Part shown: positions 1 through 11,417 of the stretch, piece after piece
Position numbering within the stretch: position 1 is the first letter of the stretch
How the letters are laid out: each line of letters starts with the position of its first letter
Assembly: GCF_001704415.2 (NCBI RefSeq)
Contig: NC_030824.1
Coordinates: 38,993,022-39,057,021, forward strand
Direction of reading: 5' to 3'
Source: Capra hircus
Lineage: Eukaryota; Chordata; Mammalia; Artiodactyla; Bovidae
DNA: 64,000 nucleotides
The notes under the pieces: generated by a model
Databases searched by the model: none
What the model was told of the DNA's origin: nothing
Seen by the model: the letters and a program-made list of their open reading frames with translations, nothing else
Made by a program: the position numbers and the translations under genes

Positions 1-260
1 GTCCATCACTGTCTCCCAGAATCCATTCAGACTCACGTCCATCAAGTCAGTGATGCCATCCAGCCATCTCATCCTCGGTTGTCCCCTTCTCCTTCTGCCC
101 CCAATCCCTCCCAGCATCAGAGTCTTTTCCAATGAGTCAACTCTTCACATGATGTGGCCAAAGTACTGGAGTTTCAGCTTTAGCATCATTCCTTCCAAGG
201 AAATCCCAGGGTTGATCTCCTTCAGAATGGACTGGTTGGATCTCCTTGCAGTCCAAGGGA
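1..260 (-). mobile_element. BovB LINE, 3' fragment clipped by window edge
   Basis: Antisense BovB C-terminal coding region. Read on the minus strand it gives the VPWTARRSNQSILKEI and LKLQYFGH segments that recur in every BovB copy of this window. The left side runs off the window, so the true 3' end and its target-site duplication are not seen. Similarity stops at about 260, where the next consensus bases are replaced by unrelated sequence, so the copy is 5'-truncated in the region after the reverse transcriptase. No intact reading frame is preserved beyond this stretch. Confidence 0.95.
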
Positions 261-1747
261 CAGGGTTAAGGAAATGGCAGGCATATGAAGCATTGCTTAG
301 TAAGAGCACAGCAAGGTTGGAGACTAATAGGATATAAAACATAAATTGTTTCAATGATCACAATGAAGCACTGAGTCTTGGGTTATAGTGGTACTAGACT
401 CAAAAAATTGTAGAAGAGGGTAAAAATATAATTTAGATATTTGCCACATAAAAGTGTAGTCTACAGACAATTAGCAACAGCAGAGATGGGAGCTCATTAA
501 AAATGAAACTCAGCCCCTCCTCATGTTCCAAGTTTAATGAAAAAGATTTTATAAATAAAATCTTCATGTGATTCATGCATACATTGAAATTTAAGAAGCA
601 CTAGTGTATGATTAATATAAGAGAAGGTAAAGTGGATGGTAGCAAATATCAAAAATTTTTGGCAATGGCAAAACATTTATTATAAATCATTCAGTGACAG
701 GATTAACAATCTTAATGTCTAGGAGTAGACATAGTTTTTGTAAAAAAAAAAAAAAGATAAATATTTGTGGGATAAACAAATGAAGAAACAAAATGCAGGT
801 TGGTAACAGGTAAACAGCAGAGAAAATAAAGTGGAGAGAAATGACTTTTCCATTTTTCCAGCCTGTCTCCATGGTCAGACTCTCTGCTCCATTTCTCCTA
901 TAACATAAATTACAAAGTGTGTCTCCTTTCTCTAATCAAGACCTATCTGTGCATCTGAGTCCTGATGCTTTGGCAGCAGAAAGCCCCATTTTAGCTTTCC
1001 CTATTAGGACTTAAGAGAGGAAGCTGGCCACTGCTTTCTTATTTGTCCCTTGATCATCCTAATTGAAAGTGAAACTTTGCATTTATTGAGAGTGACTTCA
1101 GATGGAAATTGGAGAACTATCTAGACAGCAGGGATCTGGAGACCAAACCGCTCTGGGTAATTTCTTCCCCAGGATTATGCAGAACCAATCCACATTACAG
1201 CTTTCTGTCACCTTGTGAGTTGTTAGCTATTAAACAGGGATGGGGGCTGGGCAGCCCTTGATAAGCCTTGCTCATTTTGTCACAGATGATTTCAAATCTT
1301 TCAGCTTATGTGTAGAAATTATATAATTTTTGACATAAGGGAAAATGGAGCAATACCCTCTGGGGCAGATGTCATAATGAATGTCATAAATGCCAAGAGC
1401 CCTTGAGGGTTGTGGAATTTATAATGAAAAAGAAGTATTTTTCTGTTAAATAATGTACCACTTGGAGATAAGCAGAGTTTTCTGAACTGTATAATTCTGG
1501 TACACCTATGCTAAAAACTCATGATAATAAATGGTAGAGGGATTTTGGTACTGATACTGGAATAGGGAGATCAATTGAAGTGGTCAAGCACATCAGCCTT
1601 GCAGGTCCTCTGGCTAGCGACTGGGATCACCACCATGAGTTTCATGAAAGCAAAGACTGTAAAGTAAAGACTGTAAAGCCATATTGAAGTAGCATAATTT
1701 ATCTCAATCACTTTCAAAAATTTCTAACATGTTTGCTTTAAATATAT
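261..1747. other. Non-repetitive-looking intergenic stretch
   Basis: AT-rich DNA with no open frame showing coding character and no repeat family I can name. It contains an A14 run at 742-755. The slightly GC-richer part near 940-1260 shows no splice-flanked exon that I can defend. Confidence 0.5.
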
Positions 1748-1940
1748 TCAGTCATGTCCGACTCTTTGCAACTCCATGAACTGTAGCCTGCCAGGCTCCT
1801 CTGTCCATGGAATTCTCCAGGCAAGAGTACTGGAGTGGGTTGCCACTTTCTTCTCTAGGGGATATTCCTGATCCAGGGATCAAACCTGAGTCTCCTGCAT
1901 TGCAGGCAGATTCTTTATCATCTGAGCCACCAGGGAAGCC
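1748..1940 (-). mobile_element. Bov-tA SINE
   Basis: Complete-looking Bov-tA in antisense. The tRNA-like head lies at the right end (reverse complement of CTTCCCTGGTGGCTCAGATG) and the Bov-A body and tail (reverse complement of GACATGACTGA) at the left. I could not identify a convincing target-site duplication. Confidence 0.93.
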
Positions 1941-2939
1941 AGTGATTTTATATACCGATTTAGTTTTTTTAACAACTTGCATACTAAATTTTATTATTTT
2001 CATAATGGTAGATTCTGGACAAAGTGGAGACAGTGAGAATAAGGGCAATCCATTAGAATTTCTATCAAAAATTACTACATTATGAAACTTGGTAGTTTTA
2101 TATATTAAAATGCAAATTACATTTAAAAAGTAAGAAATATTTTTGGACCTTTTGCAGACCAACACAACATTCTTTTAAAAACTGATGATGTGCTCTTGCA
2201 CTTAACTCTGGCAGTAATTCACAAAACACAAAATCACACTTTTTGTACTCTTTTCTAGTCTGAGCTTGGGAATAGAGGTAAGAGAGAAGAATAAAAAATA
2301 AAGTTAAGTGCTCAGAAAAAAAATCTTTCATAATTTTTAATATATTAAAGGGTGCAAAAATTTCATTCAGAAAAGCCAATCATTGCTATAAGCCAGCAAA
2401 TATAACAGAGTTTTAAAGTACTTTTATAATCAAAATCAGCTAATGTTTACTAAAAACATATACCTAGATATACTATATAGTTTAGAAAAATAATGTATTG
2501 GTGAAATGATTCTGAAAACATTCATTTGATACAATTATTAAACATATGCAAAAAAAGAAATTTTCAATGACATCCCATATTCAGATTATATGAAACTACA
2601 CTTGAAAGGTAAATAGGTCAATCTAATTGCTTTTCTCTTAAATCAAGGGTTTTTCTCTATCAGAGGGCTTTCCTTTCTACCCATTCTACTCTTATTAATG
2701 CTATTACAAGCATATTACATAGATAATAATGTTCTGATCTGCTTAGACATTATTATATACTTCTCTGGTCACTAGTAGGACTGGGAAAAGTTGTAGTTAG
2801 TATGAACACTATTTTTAATGTGTTGTCTCTATATTAAACAATTAAGATATTAAGAGGTGAATAAACCATTCCATTTGGGATCAATATTAATAGCTGTAAA
2901 AACTAACTCTGCGTTGGAAGAGCTCATAAAGTTTCTCTT
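1941..2939. other. AT-rich intergenic stretch
   Basis: No gene, RNA or nameable repeat is visible. Short open frames here are AT-rich and have no recognisable domain. Confidence 0.5.
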
Positions 2940-2950
2940 AAAGTAATAAT

Positions 2951-3156
2951 GGCTTTTTCTGGTGGCTCAGATGGTAAAGAATCTGCCTGCGATGTAGGAG
3001 ACCTGGGTTCAATTCCTGGGTCAAGAAGATCCCCTGGAGAAGGGAAATGGCTACCCACTCCAGTATTCTTGCCTGGAGAATTCCAACCCTGCCAGGCTAC
3101 AGGCCATGGGGTTGCAAAGAGTTGGACATGACTGAGTGACTAACAGTTTCACTTTC
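2951..3156 (+). mobile_element. Bov-tA SINE with perfect TSD
   Basis: Sense Bov-tA: tRNA-like head with A-box-like TGGCTCAGATGGTA and B-box-like GGTTCAATTC, then the Bov-A body ending in GACATGACTGAGTGACTAAC and a short CAGTTTCACTTTC tail. It is flanked by perfect 11-bp direct repeats AAAGTAATAAT at 2940-2950 and 3157-3167, which fixes both ends and shows target-primed insertion. Confidence 0.96.
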
Positions 3157-3401
3157 AAAGTAATAATACATCCTTCATCTACATTCAATCAATCTGATTG
3201 GAGTGAAAATACGCTCCTGATGGTTCATCTGAGATGTAGGGGAACAAACTACTTTATATAAATATTCTCAAGATGATCAGTATAGGATAATAAAAGATTC
3301 ATTGACAAGACTCCCAGCATTCATCTTTGGACAGATTGCCGAAGGTCAAAGTAGAAACAAAAATGAATAGCCGAGGCAATCATGTTGAGTCCCCCAAACA
3401 C

Positions 3402-3668
3402 TGGAGAAGGAAACGCAACCCACTCCAATATTCTTGCCTGGAAAATCCCATGGACAGAGGAGCCTGATGGGCTGCTGTTCATGGGGTCACACAGAATCAA
3501 ATATGACTGAAGTGGCTTAGCATGCATGCTTGCATTAGAGAAGGAAATGGCAACCAACTCTAGTATTCTTGCCTGGAGAATCCCGTAGACAGAGAAGCCT
3601 GGTGGGCTGCCATCTATGGGTTCACACAGAGTTGGACAGAACTAAAGCAACTTAGCAGTAGCAGCAGC
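3402..3668 (+). mobile_element. Bov-A2 SINE (dimeric Bov-A)
   Basis: Two successive Bov-A monomers, each beginning GGAGAAGGAAA and containing the TATTCTTGCCTGGA segment, without a tRNA head. It ends in a short AGCAGTAGCAGCAGC tail, typical of Bov-A2. A short CCAAACA repeat at 3394-3400 and 3671-3677 is a possible but weak target-site duplication. Confidence 0.93.
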
Positions 3669-4994
3669 CACCAAACATATAGGCCAGTAACTATTTCAAC
3701 AAGTTTTAAAGTGATGAATTTCAATGATGTGTTACCTCTAACTCATCCTTCTATATGCACTCAAGAGTTGAAGCTTAAACTTTGAAAAATGAAATGTCCC
3801 CAGAAAAGGAAAGCAACTGAAGCAAGAGTTTCTTTCTATGAATTCATAGTTCATGCATGCGCACAAATGTATATAAAAGATGTTCTGCCTAAAAGATATC
3901 CCTCAGTATAGTTTGAGAGGCTTTTATCAATGAACAAATTGATTTTGCTATAATCACTACAGGTCATTTCATTTGTATGAGAAAAAAATATGCATACATT
4001 TATGTAGTGTCAACCTTATCAACAAAGCCACAGCTCTTAACACTTGGACTAAATACAACACCTTGCTGGTCAGAAATGTAATCAGTACATGGCTTACCAA
4101 AAAAGAAATATATACAACCAAGTTTTACATTTGTATGAAAAGAGTTATTAGCATGGCAAGTATTGAAGAGAGTTCAAATTTCAGAGTAAGAGGAAATACC
4201 AAAATGTCATAAATCTCTTGAGGTTCAATTTAATTACTGGCTCAAATTTAGAAAAACAGACTCAGGGAATGGTTTGAAGTATGAAGATATTTTCTTTGAT
4301 GCTTTAGTGTTACAAGCAATATGTAAATAGACTTAAAGTTCCCCCCTCAGTCACTGTCAATTATAAATATCACCATTGTTTATTGACTGTCTTTTTATTT
4401 CTGCCTCTACTATTTGATGTGATTTATTTTATTGAGTGGCTCTAACACTTGCTAATGTAGTTTTATACACTAGCACAAGTATTATTGTATTGTATTATAT
4501 ACACAAGTATTATTCTCTATGGTCAGGCTCCTTGTTCATATAATTAAATAAATGTTTAAGTCCTTAGAGAAAAGTTAACATTATTTATCTATAAAACAAC
4601 AATTAACTAAGCTTATTCAATAAAAAACTAAAATTCCACCTAATGGGCTGATAAACCATGAAATAATTCTAATATTTTCCCAATCAAGGACTTGGCAGAC
4701 AATACTCTAACGTTGTTTGTGTGATGAAGGGGTCCAATATGATGGCATAGGAAGGATTTGAACTCATTTCTACCCTTAGACACTGAATCTACACCTGTAT
4801 GTAGAGGAATTCCTACTGAGGAATAACTGAGAGCCGACTGAACAGCTTCAGCGTGACAAACCGCAGAAGGATCACAGGTCAAGAGTAGGGATACGGAGAT
4901 ACCACAGTGATGGGAACCCCCTTCCCCACTCATGTACAGACACAACAACAAACAAGCAACAAATGACAAACATAACAAAAGAGAAACAGGTTCA
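3669..4994. other. Intergenic stretch, no gene seen
   Basis: AT-rich up to about 4640. The part from 4640 to 4994 is more balanced in composition and could be upstream sequence of the old L1 3' end that follows, but I cannot align it with confidence. Confidence 0.4.
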
Positions 4995-5141
4995 AAGATA
5001 CAAAGAAGAATCTGGTAGTTGCCAGGCAGGAAAGGGTGTAGGGATGGTTGAAATTGGAAAAGGAAACTAAGAAGATACAAAGTAACTAAGTCGCAGGGGT
5101 ACAATGTACACCATAGGGAATACAGACAATAATACTGTAAC
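4995..5141 (+). mobile_element. Old L1 3' end, left part (split by BovB)
   Basis: Reads like the 3' UTR of an ancient L1: GGTAGTTGCCAG, then GGGTACAATGTACACCATAG and AATACTGTAAC. The text resumes at 6144 after the BovB insertion. Family name not assigned; identification rests on remembered L1 3' ends. Confidence 0.6.
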
Positions 5142-6140
5142 GACCTGCCTCTGGAGAAGTCTGTGTGCAGGCCAGGAAGCAGCAGTTAGAACTGGACATG
5201 GAACAACAGACTGGTTCCAAATAGGAAAAGGAGTACGTCAAGGCTGTATATTGTCACCTGCTTATTTAACTTCTATGCAGAGTACATCATGAGAAATGCT
5301 GGGCTGGAAGAAGCACAAGCTGGAATCAAGATTGCTGGGAGAAATATCAATAACCTCAGATATGCAGATGACACCACCCTTATGGCAGAACGTGAAGAGG
5401 AGCTAAAAAGCCTCTTGATGAAAGTGAAAGTGGAGAGCAAAAAAGTTGGCTTACAGCTCAACATTCAGAAAACGAAGATCATGGCATCTGGTCCCATCAC
5501 TTCATAGGAAATAGATGGGCAAACAGTAGAAACAGTGTCAGACTTTATTTTGGGGGGCTCCAAAATCACTGCAGATGGTGACTGCAGCCATGAAATTAAA
5601 AGATGCTTACTCCTTGGAAGAAAAGTTATGACCAACCTAGATAGCATAGTCAAAAGCAGAGACATTACTTTGCCAACTAAGATCCGTCTAGTCAAGGCTA
5701 TGGTTTTTCCTGTGGTCATGTATGGATGTGAGAGTTGGACTGTGAAGAAGGCTGAGCACTGAAGAATTGATGCTTCTGAACTGTGGTGTTGGAGAAGACT
5801 CTTGAGAGCCCTTTGGACTGCAAAGAGATCCAATCAGTCCATTCTGAAGGAGATCAGCCCTGGGATTTCTTTGGAAGGAATGATGCTGAAGCTGAAACTC
5901 CAGTACTTTGGCTACCTCATGTGAAGAGTTGACTCATTGGAGAAGACTGTGATGCTGGGAGGGATTGGGGGCAGAAGGAGAAGGGGGCGACAAAGGATGA
6001 GATGGCTGGATGGCATCACTGACTCGATGGACATGAGTCTGAGTGAACTCCGGGAGTTTGTGATGGACAGGGAGGCCTGGCGTGCTGCGATTCATGGGGT
6101 CGCAAAGAGTCAGACACGACTGAGTGACTGAACTGAACTG
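5142..6140 (+). mobile_element. BovB LINE, 5'-truncated, inserted in L1
   Basis: About 1.0 kb of BovB from the mid reverse transcriptase to the 3' end, finishing in CTGAACTGAACTG. It contains the YADD codons at 5361-5372. On both sides the flank reads as one continuous L1 3' end, so the pre-insertion site can be inferred; only AAC (5139-5141 and 6141-6143) is duplicated, an unusually short TSD. The copy is only mildly decayed. Confidence 0.96.
5289..6131 (+). pseudogene. BovB ORF remnant: RT YADD region and C-terminal domain
   Basis: C-terminal part of the BovB polyprotein: the end of the reverse transcriptase palm with NNLRYADDTTLMAE, then the long RTE-type C-terminal region ending in the GVAKSQTRLSD segment. 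The same frame runs from 5289 to 6131 and is broken by three in-frame stops: one near 5505 where the other copies have a Trp codon, one at 5760, and one near 5923. The last two fit CGA-to-TGA change, the expected decay of a methylated CpG. No frameshift is apparent. The protein would lack the endonuclease and the first palm motifs, so it is non-functional. Confidence 0.85.
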
Positions 6141-6143
6141 AAC

Positions 6144-6290
6144 CTTGCATGGTGACAGGTGATAACTAGATATGTGGTGAACATTTTGTACTACATAAAA
6201 ATATCAAATCACTATGTGGTATTCCTATAATTAATATAATATTGTAAGTCTATTATACTTCAATAAGTATTAAAAAATAAATTTAAAATT
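6144..6290 (+). mobile_element. Old L1 3' end, right part
   Basis: Continuation of the L1 3' UTR interrupted at 5141: CTTGCATGGTGACAGGTGAT, then an AATATAATATTGTAAGTC segment and a degraded A-rich tail. Together with 4995-5141 it makes one old element. Confidence 0.6.
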
Positions 6291-6619
6291 TTTTTTATAT
6301 ATATACCAATAGCCTTACATATAGTTTTTGAAAAAGCATTTCTCTTTATGAGTTTTGGTGCTTGAAGGTTTGTTTGGATTTGGATGTCAAGTACGAGTTG
6401 CAAGCTCTTGGGAATTTTTTTTTTTTTTCTCTCTTTTTGAACTGCATTCTGTAATAACTAATATTCACCAGATATGAGTTAGAAATTTTAAATAAGATAA
6501 TCTTTGTAAAGCATTCAGCAAAGAGCTGAAATTCAGCAAAGTGTCAAGCTCTTTGACACTTAAGATGAATTCTATAAATGAATAATTCCTCAGGTTCTAC
6601 CTTTTATGTAACTGTCTGT
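6291..6619. other. Short intergenic stretch with T tract
   Basis: Contains a T tract near 6417-6431 and otherwise nothing I can name. Confidence 0.45.
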
Positions 6620-6837
6620 GTGTGTTAGTGGCTCAGTTGTATCTGACCCTTTGTGACCCCATGGACTGTAGCCTGTCAGGCTCCTCTGTCCATGGGATTT
6701 CCCAGGCAAGAATACTGGAGTGGGTAGCTATTCCCTTCTCCAGGGGACCTTCCTGACTCAGGGATTTTCAAACCTGGGTCTCTTAAGTCTCCTGCATTAG
6801 CAGGCAGATTCCTTACCCTGCACCACTTGGACAGCCC
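6620..6837 (-). mobile_element. Bov-tA SINE
   Basis: Antisense Bov-tA with GTGTGTTAGT tail at the left and a decayed tRNA-like head at the right. The flanks CTTTTATGTAACTG (6601-6614) and CCTTTATATGACTG (6836-6849) look like an eroded target-site duplication. Confidence 0.9.
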
Positions 6838-6917
6838 TTTATATGACTGAATCCCTCTTAAATCACATCGTTTGTTTTTTGTCAGGCAACATAAGACTAT
6901 GATACAGTACTTGTAGA

Positions 6918-7036
6918 GGCCTTTCCTAATGGCTCAGTAGGTAAAGAATCCACCTGCAAGGTAGAGACAGGATCAACACAGGTTTGATCCCTGGGTTGGG
7001 AAGATCCCTTGCAAGAGGAAACAGCAACCCACTCCA
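6918..7036 (+). mobile_element. Bov-tA SINE, 3'-truncated
   Basis: tRNA-like head and first part of the Bov-A body only, ending after CAACCCACTCCA. It has the B-box-like GGTTTGATCC. A T14 run follows at 7060-7073. Confidence 0.88.
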
Positions 7037-7404
7037 AACAGGCACAATGAGCTGGGCAATTTTTTTTTTTTTTAATAAAACATTCACAGCTTTGCAGTGA
7101 GAACTGCTGTATTCTTGGTTGTTTTCCTTTTACCAATACAAAGGATTTCTATGAATCGTTGTTTCATTTTTCTTAACTGTGCAATAATCTCCTATAAGTG
7201 GATAATTTATTAAATACAAAGAGTTCACTTTAAAGCACTATTGCATAATTTACAATATAGTCTTTCTATTTGGACATGTTATATTCTCTATTAAATTTTA
7301 CTGAAGACTAATTAGCTAATGAAAGTGTTTTTAGTAGCAAAACAACATTAATAGAAATAAGAATGACTCTAATTAGTTTTAAGAATAGTTTGATTCAATC
7401 CAAG
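7037..7404. other. Short AT-rich stretch
   Basis: Includes the T14 run at 7060-7073. No gene or other nameable element. Confidence 0.45.
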
Positions 7405-8260
7405 ACCATATACTATGTATTGCCTGCCTTGTTCCAGGTGCTAAAGACATCATTTTAAAAAAAGGAGTTATCATATACTGTGAAACTTACATTCTATTGT
7501 TAGAGGAGGGAATAAAAAATCAACAACTAAGTAATGTCTCTATTGGTGACAAGAACTTTGAAGGAAAATAAAGCTGGATGATAAAAATATTATCCGATAC
7601 CAGTGAGGACAGGGTACCAAATGGAAGCCAACTTCTCTTTGATTAAAAAAAAAAGTACAAAGTAAGGGGAAAAGACAAAGCAATACCCTATAAAACTATA
7701 TTTCAGGTAGAAACAGCAGCAAACATAAAGGCCCTAAGGTGAGTATGTGTTTTATGTGTTTGAGAAGCAAGAAGAAAAGTTTTATGGCAGGGGGAAACAA
7801 GGATTGAATAGTAAGAGATAATATTGTGGAAGCATCAGGGTTCCAAATCCTGTAGGGGCTGGTAGGCCATCACCTGGGTTTTGGATTTTATTCCATGTAA
7901 TACAGGGAGCTTCTAGAGAAAGCTGAGCAGAGGCATAGTTAGATCTTATTTTTATGTTTAAACGATCACTGCCGCCTGTGTGGTTAATTGACTGTGAAGG
8001 AACAAGGGTGGGAAAAGGGAGACTATTTAGAAGCCTGTTGTATTAATTCAGGTGCTAGCTGATGCTGCTCTGCATTAGGAAGACAGAGTAGAGACGTGAG
8101 AAATAAATACTAGGATCTAAATGTATTTTGAAGGGAGAACAAAAATAAGTCCCTAGTGTGAGGTTATATGTGGGATGTGAGAGAAAGAGAGGAAAAGAAA
8201 AAATTCTGAGGACCAGGAAAAAGGCACGTAATGGAAAATTACTGGCTCAATTAACATAAC
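7405..8260 (+). mobile_element. Ancient L2-like interspersed repeat
   Basis: The order of diagnostic phrases matches a widespread old mammalian repeat: CCAGGTGCTAAAGACA, TTACATTCTATTGTTAGAGG, AACATAAAGGCCCTAAGGTG, CTGGTAGGCCATCACC, GAGCAGAGGCATAG, GGAACAAGGGTGGGAAAAGG, then GGGATGTGAGAGAAAGAGAG. Divergence is high. I call it L2-like; the exact family name is uncertain. No coding frame survives. Confidence 0.5.
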
Positions 8261-9340
8261 AATCGAGAAGCAGGCCAGGCTCCAAGGACCCTTTGATCAG
8301 CGTTCTGGCTCTGTTCTGTGATCCTCTCGGAGTCATCATCCTCTATTGGCAGGTTTTATCCTTCATGGAGCTGAAATGACGGCAGAAATTCAAATGACCC
8401 ATCTGTATGTCATACTATTCAGGAGAGAGAACTTTTTTCCAAATACTATCAAATTAAAATCATAAATTTTCCTCTGTTAGACCCAATTAAACTGTATTTC
8501 TACATCTGAGCCGAACACAAGGGACTGGAGAATGCCATATGCTGAGAGGGTTTCAGAGTGCCCTGACTATGGCATAACAGAAGCCTCAATACTCACAAGG
8601 TCTTAAACAATCCTTTTTGTAGCATCAACTATCAATTTAAAAAATCATAGCCCTTAGATAACCACATCTAATCTACTAATCTACTTACCATCTTGATTTT
8701 AAAAGCCATTTGGCCAGAGATTTGTTGTATCTCCCCAAAGAGTAGGATGTATTCATTCTCAGACCAGTGCCCTTGCTTATGTTTTCCTTCATTTGGAGTA
8801 TCCTCTTCTATTTAACTTGGACTATCTAAATTATAACTATCCTCTATGGCAAGCACAAGTTCTTCCTCCTTCATAAAACCTTCCATGAATTCTCAGCACT
8901 CGTCACTCTACATTCATCAATCACTGTATATAGCATCAACGTGGACTTCCTACATTTGTATATCCTATGTAGCATAGTTTCTTATATTCACCAATTACAT
9001 TGTGAATGTCTTCCTTGCTTAGATTTTCAAGGAGGGAACATGACAAATGACATGACAACATGACAAAACTTTGTGTTCAATCATAGGGAATCCTTTCTGA
9101 GAACATACCTGTCTTTGAATAAGTATTTATAATTGATAACAGTATACATTTATTGTGCTGATAATTAATGTATATTACAAAATTGATTTTAATTAATTGA
9201 TGCATTACCAAAGTATCCTCTGATTACTACTACAGACAATTTACTATGAACAAGTTAACATACAAATAATCAGAGGATCACAAATGTATTTCCAACATTT
9301 TGGTAAAGAATCCATAGAAGAAAATACATTAAAGTCATCA

Positions 9341-9380
9341 TCATCAGTTATCTTATCTGATCATCAGTTAGCTTATCTTA
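9341..9380. repeat. Two tandem 20-bp units
   Basis: Two adjacent 20-bp units beginning TCATCAGTTA, differing at 2 of 20 positions, at 9341-9360 and 9361-9380. A local tandem duplication. Confidence 0.85.
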
Positions 9381-9417
9381 ATTACACTCTTTGTATTCTA
9401 GCTTACATATTTCCACA

Positions 9418-9501
9418 AGGAAAAGAAGGAACAAAAGAAAGAGAAAGCAAAACAAAGAATGAGAAAAGAGAGCAGAGAAAGAGAGAAAAAAGATAAAGAG
9501 A
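9418..9501. repeat. Purine-rich GA/GAAA tract
   Basis: About 84 bases almost entirely A and G on the plus strand. Low-complexity sequence; the lysine/arginine-rich open frame through it is compositional. Confidence 0.85.
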
Positions 9502-9599
9502 TCATCGGAAGCCACTATTTCAAAGTATTCAAAACCAGAAATACTGCTATTAAAAATATTTTCCTGGTGATGAGTTTTTTGATAAAGCAGTCCCAAAAA

Positions 9600-10579
9600 G
9601 CAAGATCTAAAAGTACAACTCAAGAAAAAATATAGATTGAACTTTACGAAAATTAGAATTTTTGCTTTGCAAAAGACACTGTTAAGAGAATGAAAAGACA
9701 AGTCACAGACTGGGAGAAAATAGTAACAAAACCCTTATCTGTTAAAAAATTGGTATCCAAAATATACAAAGAATTGTTAAAATTTAGCAAGAAGAAAATA
9801 AGTAACAATTTTCTTTGAGTGTGCAAAAGATCTGAACAGATGTCTCACCAACAAAGATATATAGGTGGCAAGTAAGCATATGAAAAGATGTATATTTTTG
9901 TTATCAGAGAATTGCAGATTAAAATAATAAGATATCACTACCAAAGTTCTAGAATGACTAAAATCCAAAATACTGATAATATCAATCACTGGCAAGAATG
10001 CAGAGCAATAAAACTTTCATTCATTTCTGGTAGGAATTCAAAATTTTACAGCCACTTTGGGAGTAAATTTGGCAGTTTCTTGCAAATCTAAACATAATAT
10101 TACCATACGATACAGTAACCCCTCTTCTAAATTATTTACCTTACTGATTTGAAAACATTTGTCTATCCAAAAACTTGTATCCTTTATTCACAATAGTCAA
10201 AAGCTGGAAGCAACCAAGGTGTCCTTTAATAGGCGAACAAATAAACTGTGCTCCATACTTACAATAAAATATTAGTCAGAAATTTAAAAAAAAATGAGCC
10301 ATTAAGCCACAGAAAGCAATTAATGAATCTTAAATCCATATTAAGTAAAAAAAATTCATCTGAAAAAGTTACATAGTTTATAATTTCAATGACATGATCT
10401 ATGAAAAAGGCAAAATTATAACAATGGTTTGCAGGAGTTTAGTGGGAGGAAAAGAGTTGCATAGATGAAGCACAGAGGTATTCTTGGGACAGGAAAAGTA
10501 TTGTGAATGATACAGTAATGGTAGATACATGAAATTGTGTATTTGTTAAAATCCATATGACTTTAAGCCACAAAAGGTG
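9600..10579 (+). mobile_element. L1 LINE, 3' portion of ORF2 and 3' UTR, decayed
   Basis: Recognisable L1 text in order: GCTTTGCAAAAGACACTGTT, AAAGACAAGTCACAGACTGG, GCAAAAGATCTGAACAGATG, AAGCATATGAAAAGATG, CTTTCATTCATTTCTGGTAG, CAGCCACTTTGGGAGT and GGAAGCAACCAAGGTGTCCT. These are the terminal part of ORF2 and the following UTR. Stops and indels are frequent, so it is an old dead copy. A Bov-tA is inserted at its right end with a 12-bp TSD. Confidence 0.85.
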
Positions 10580-10591
10580 AACCTTAATATA

Positions 10592-10805
10592 TAAAGTGAA
10601 GTGAATTTCCTCAGTCATGTCTAACTCTTTGCAACCCCATGAACTGTAGCCTACCAGGCTTCTCTGTCCATGGACTTTTCCAGGCAAGAATACTGGAGTG
10701 GGTTGGCATTTCCTTCTTCAGGGGATCTTCCCAACCCAGGGACTGAACCCAGGTCTCCCGCATTGCAGGCAGACGCTTTACCATCTGAGCCACCAGGGAA
10801 GCCAA
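10592..10805 (-). mobile_element. Bov-tA SINE with 12-bp TSD
   Basis: Antisense Bov-tA with a well-kept head (reverse complement of GGCTTCCCTGGTGGCTCAG). Flanked by AACCTTAATATA at 10580-10591 and 10806-10817, a perfect 12-bp target-site duplication in the old L1. Confidence 0.95.
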
Positions 10806-10817
10806 AACCTTAATATA

Positions 10818-11403
10818 AATGAATTTCCACCCCCCAAAAATCTTTAAGAGATTGGAGGAATCCCAAGATGGAATGTAGAATATGATAAAAGAATATTACA
10901 AATACATGAAACAACTTAAAAATACTGCTGACCTAGGAAATTTTGAAAACAAGTGGAGTTTGTGAGACTAAAATATTGCTGTCCTCTGGTTAATAAATAT
11001 ATCTCCTACAAGTGTATTGATTAACAATTTTGTAACTGCTGTATATGTATACTGACAGTGATTAAGTCAGTGGAGTGTACTTGATTGAACTCAGGTTTCT
11101 TGCTGTTGAAGTGGTAGTTTGCAGATAAACAAAGGAACGAGGATAGACTGATCCATTTGGTAATTCGAGTTGGATTTGTAAAAAAATAACAGAAACTTCA
11201 ATTAAATAGAGTTGGGAAACCAGAAGGGGGAGTTCTGATGCCCTGTGATGATGGCAGAGTCCAACAGGAGAAGTCATCTTTTCCTTGGAGAGGACTTGGC
11301 CAATAAAAAGTCATAATCTCTTTGTCTCCTAGAGCCCTCCCAACTTCCTTTTCCTCTCTATAAAATGTTACACAAATACATTTCTTTACACTGTTGAAGA
11401 CCT
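10818..11403 (+). mobile_element. Probable old L1 3' UTR, left part
   Basis: Fits my memory of an old L1 (L1ME-type) 3' UTR: CCAAGATGGAATGTAGAA, then AACAATTTTGTAACTGCTGT and GACAGTGATTAAGTCAGTGG. The same text seems to resume after the BovB at 13869. Family and boundaries are uncertain; no coding potential. Confidence 0.4.
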
Positions 11404-11417
11404 AGAATCAATGACAT

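Larger units (their letters stand above)
8261..9599. other. Intergenic stretch with simple repeats
   Basis: No gene is visible. It holds a small tandem duplication at 9341-9380 and a purine tract at 9418-9501, given separately. Confidence 0.5.

Noticed and set aside
9284..9496. 70-codon Lys/Glu-rich frame
   Set aside because: Caused by the purine-rich low-complexity tract.
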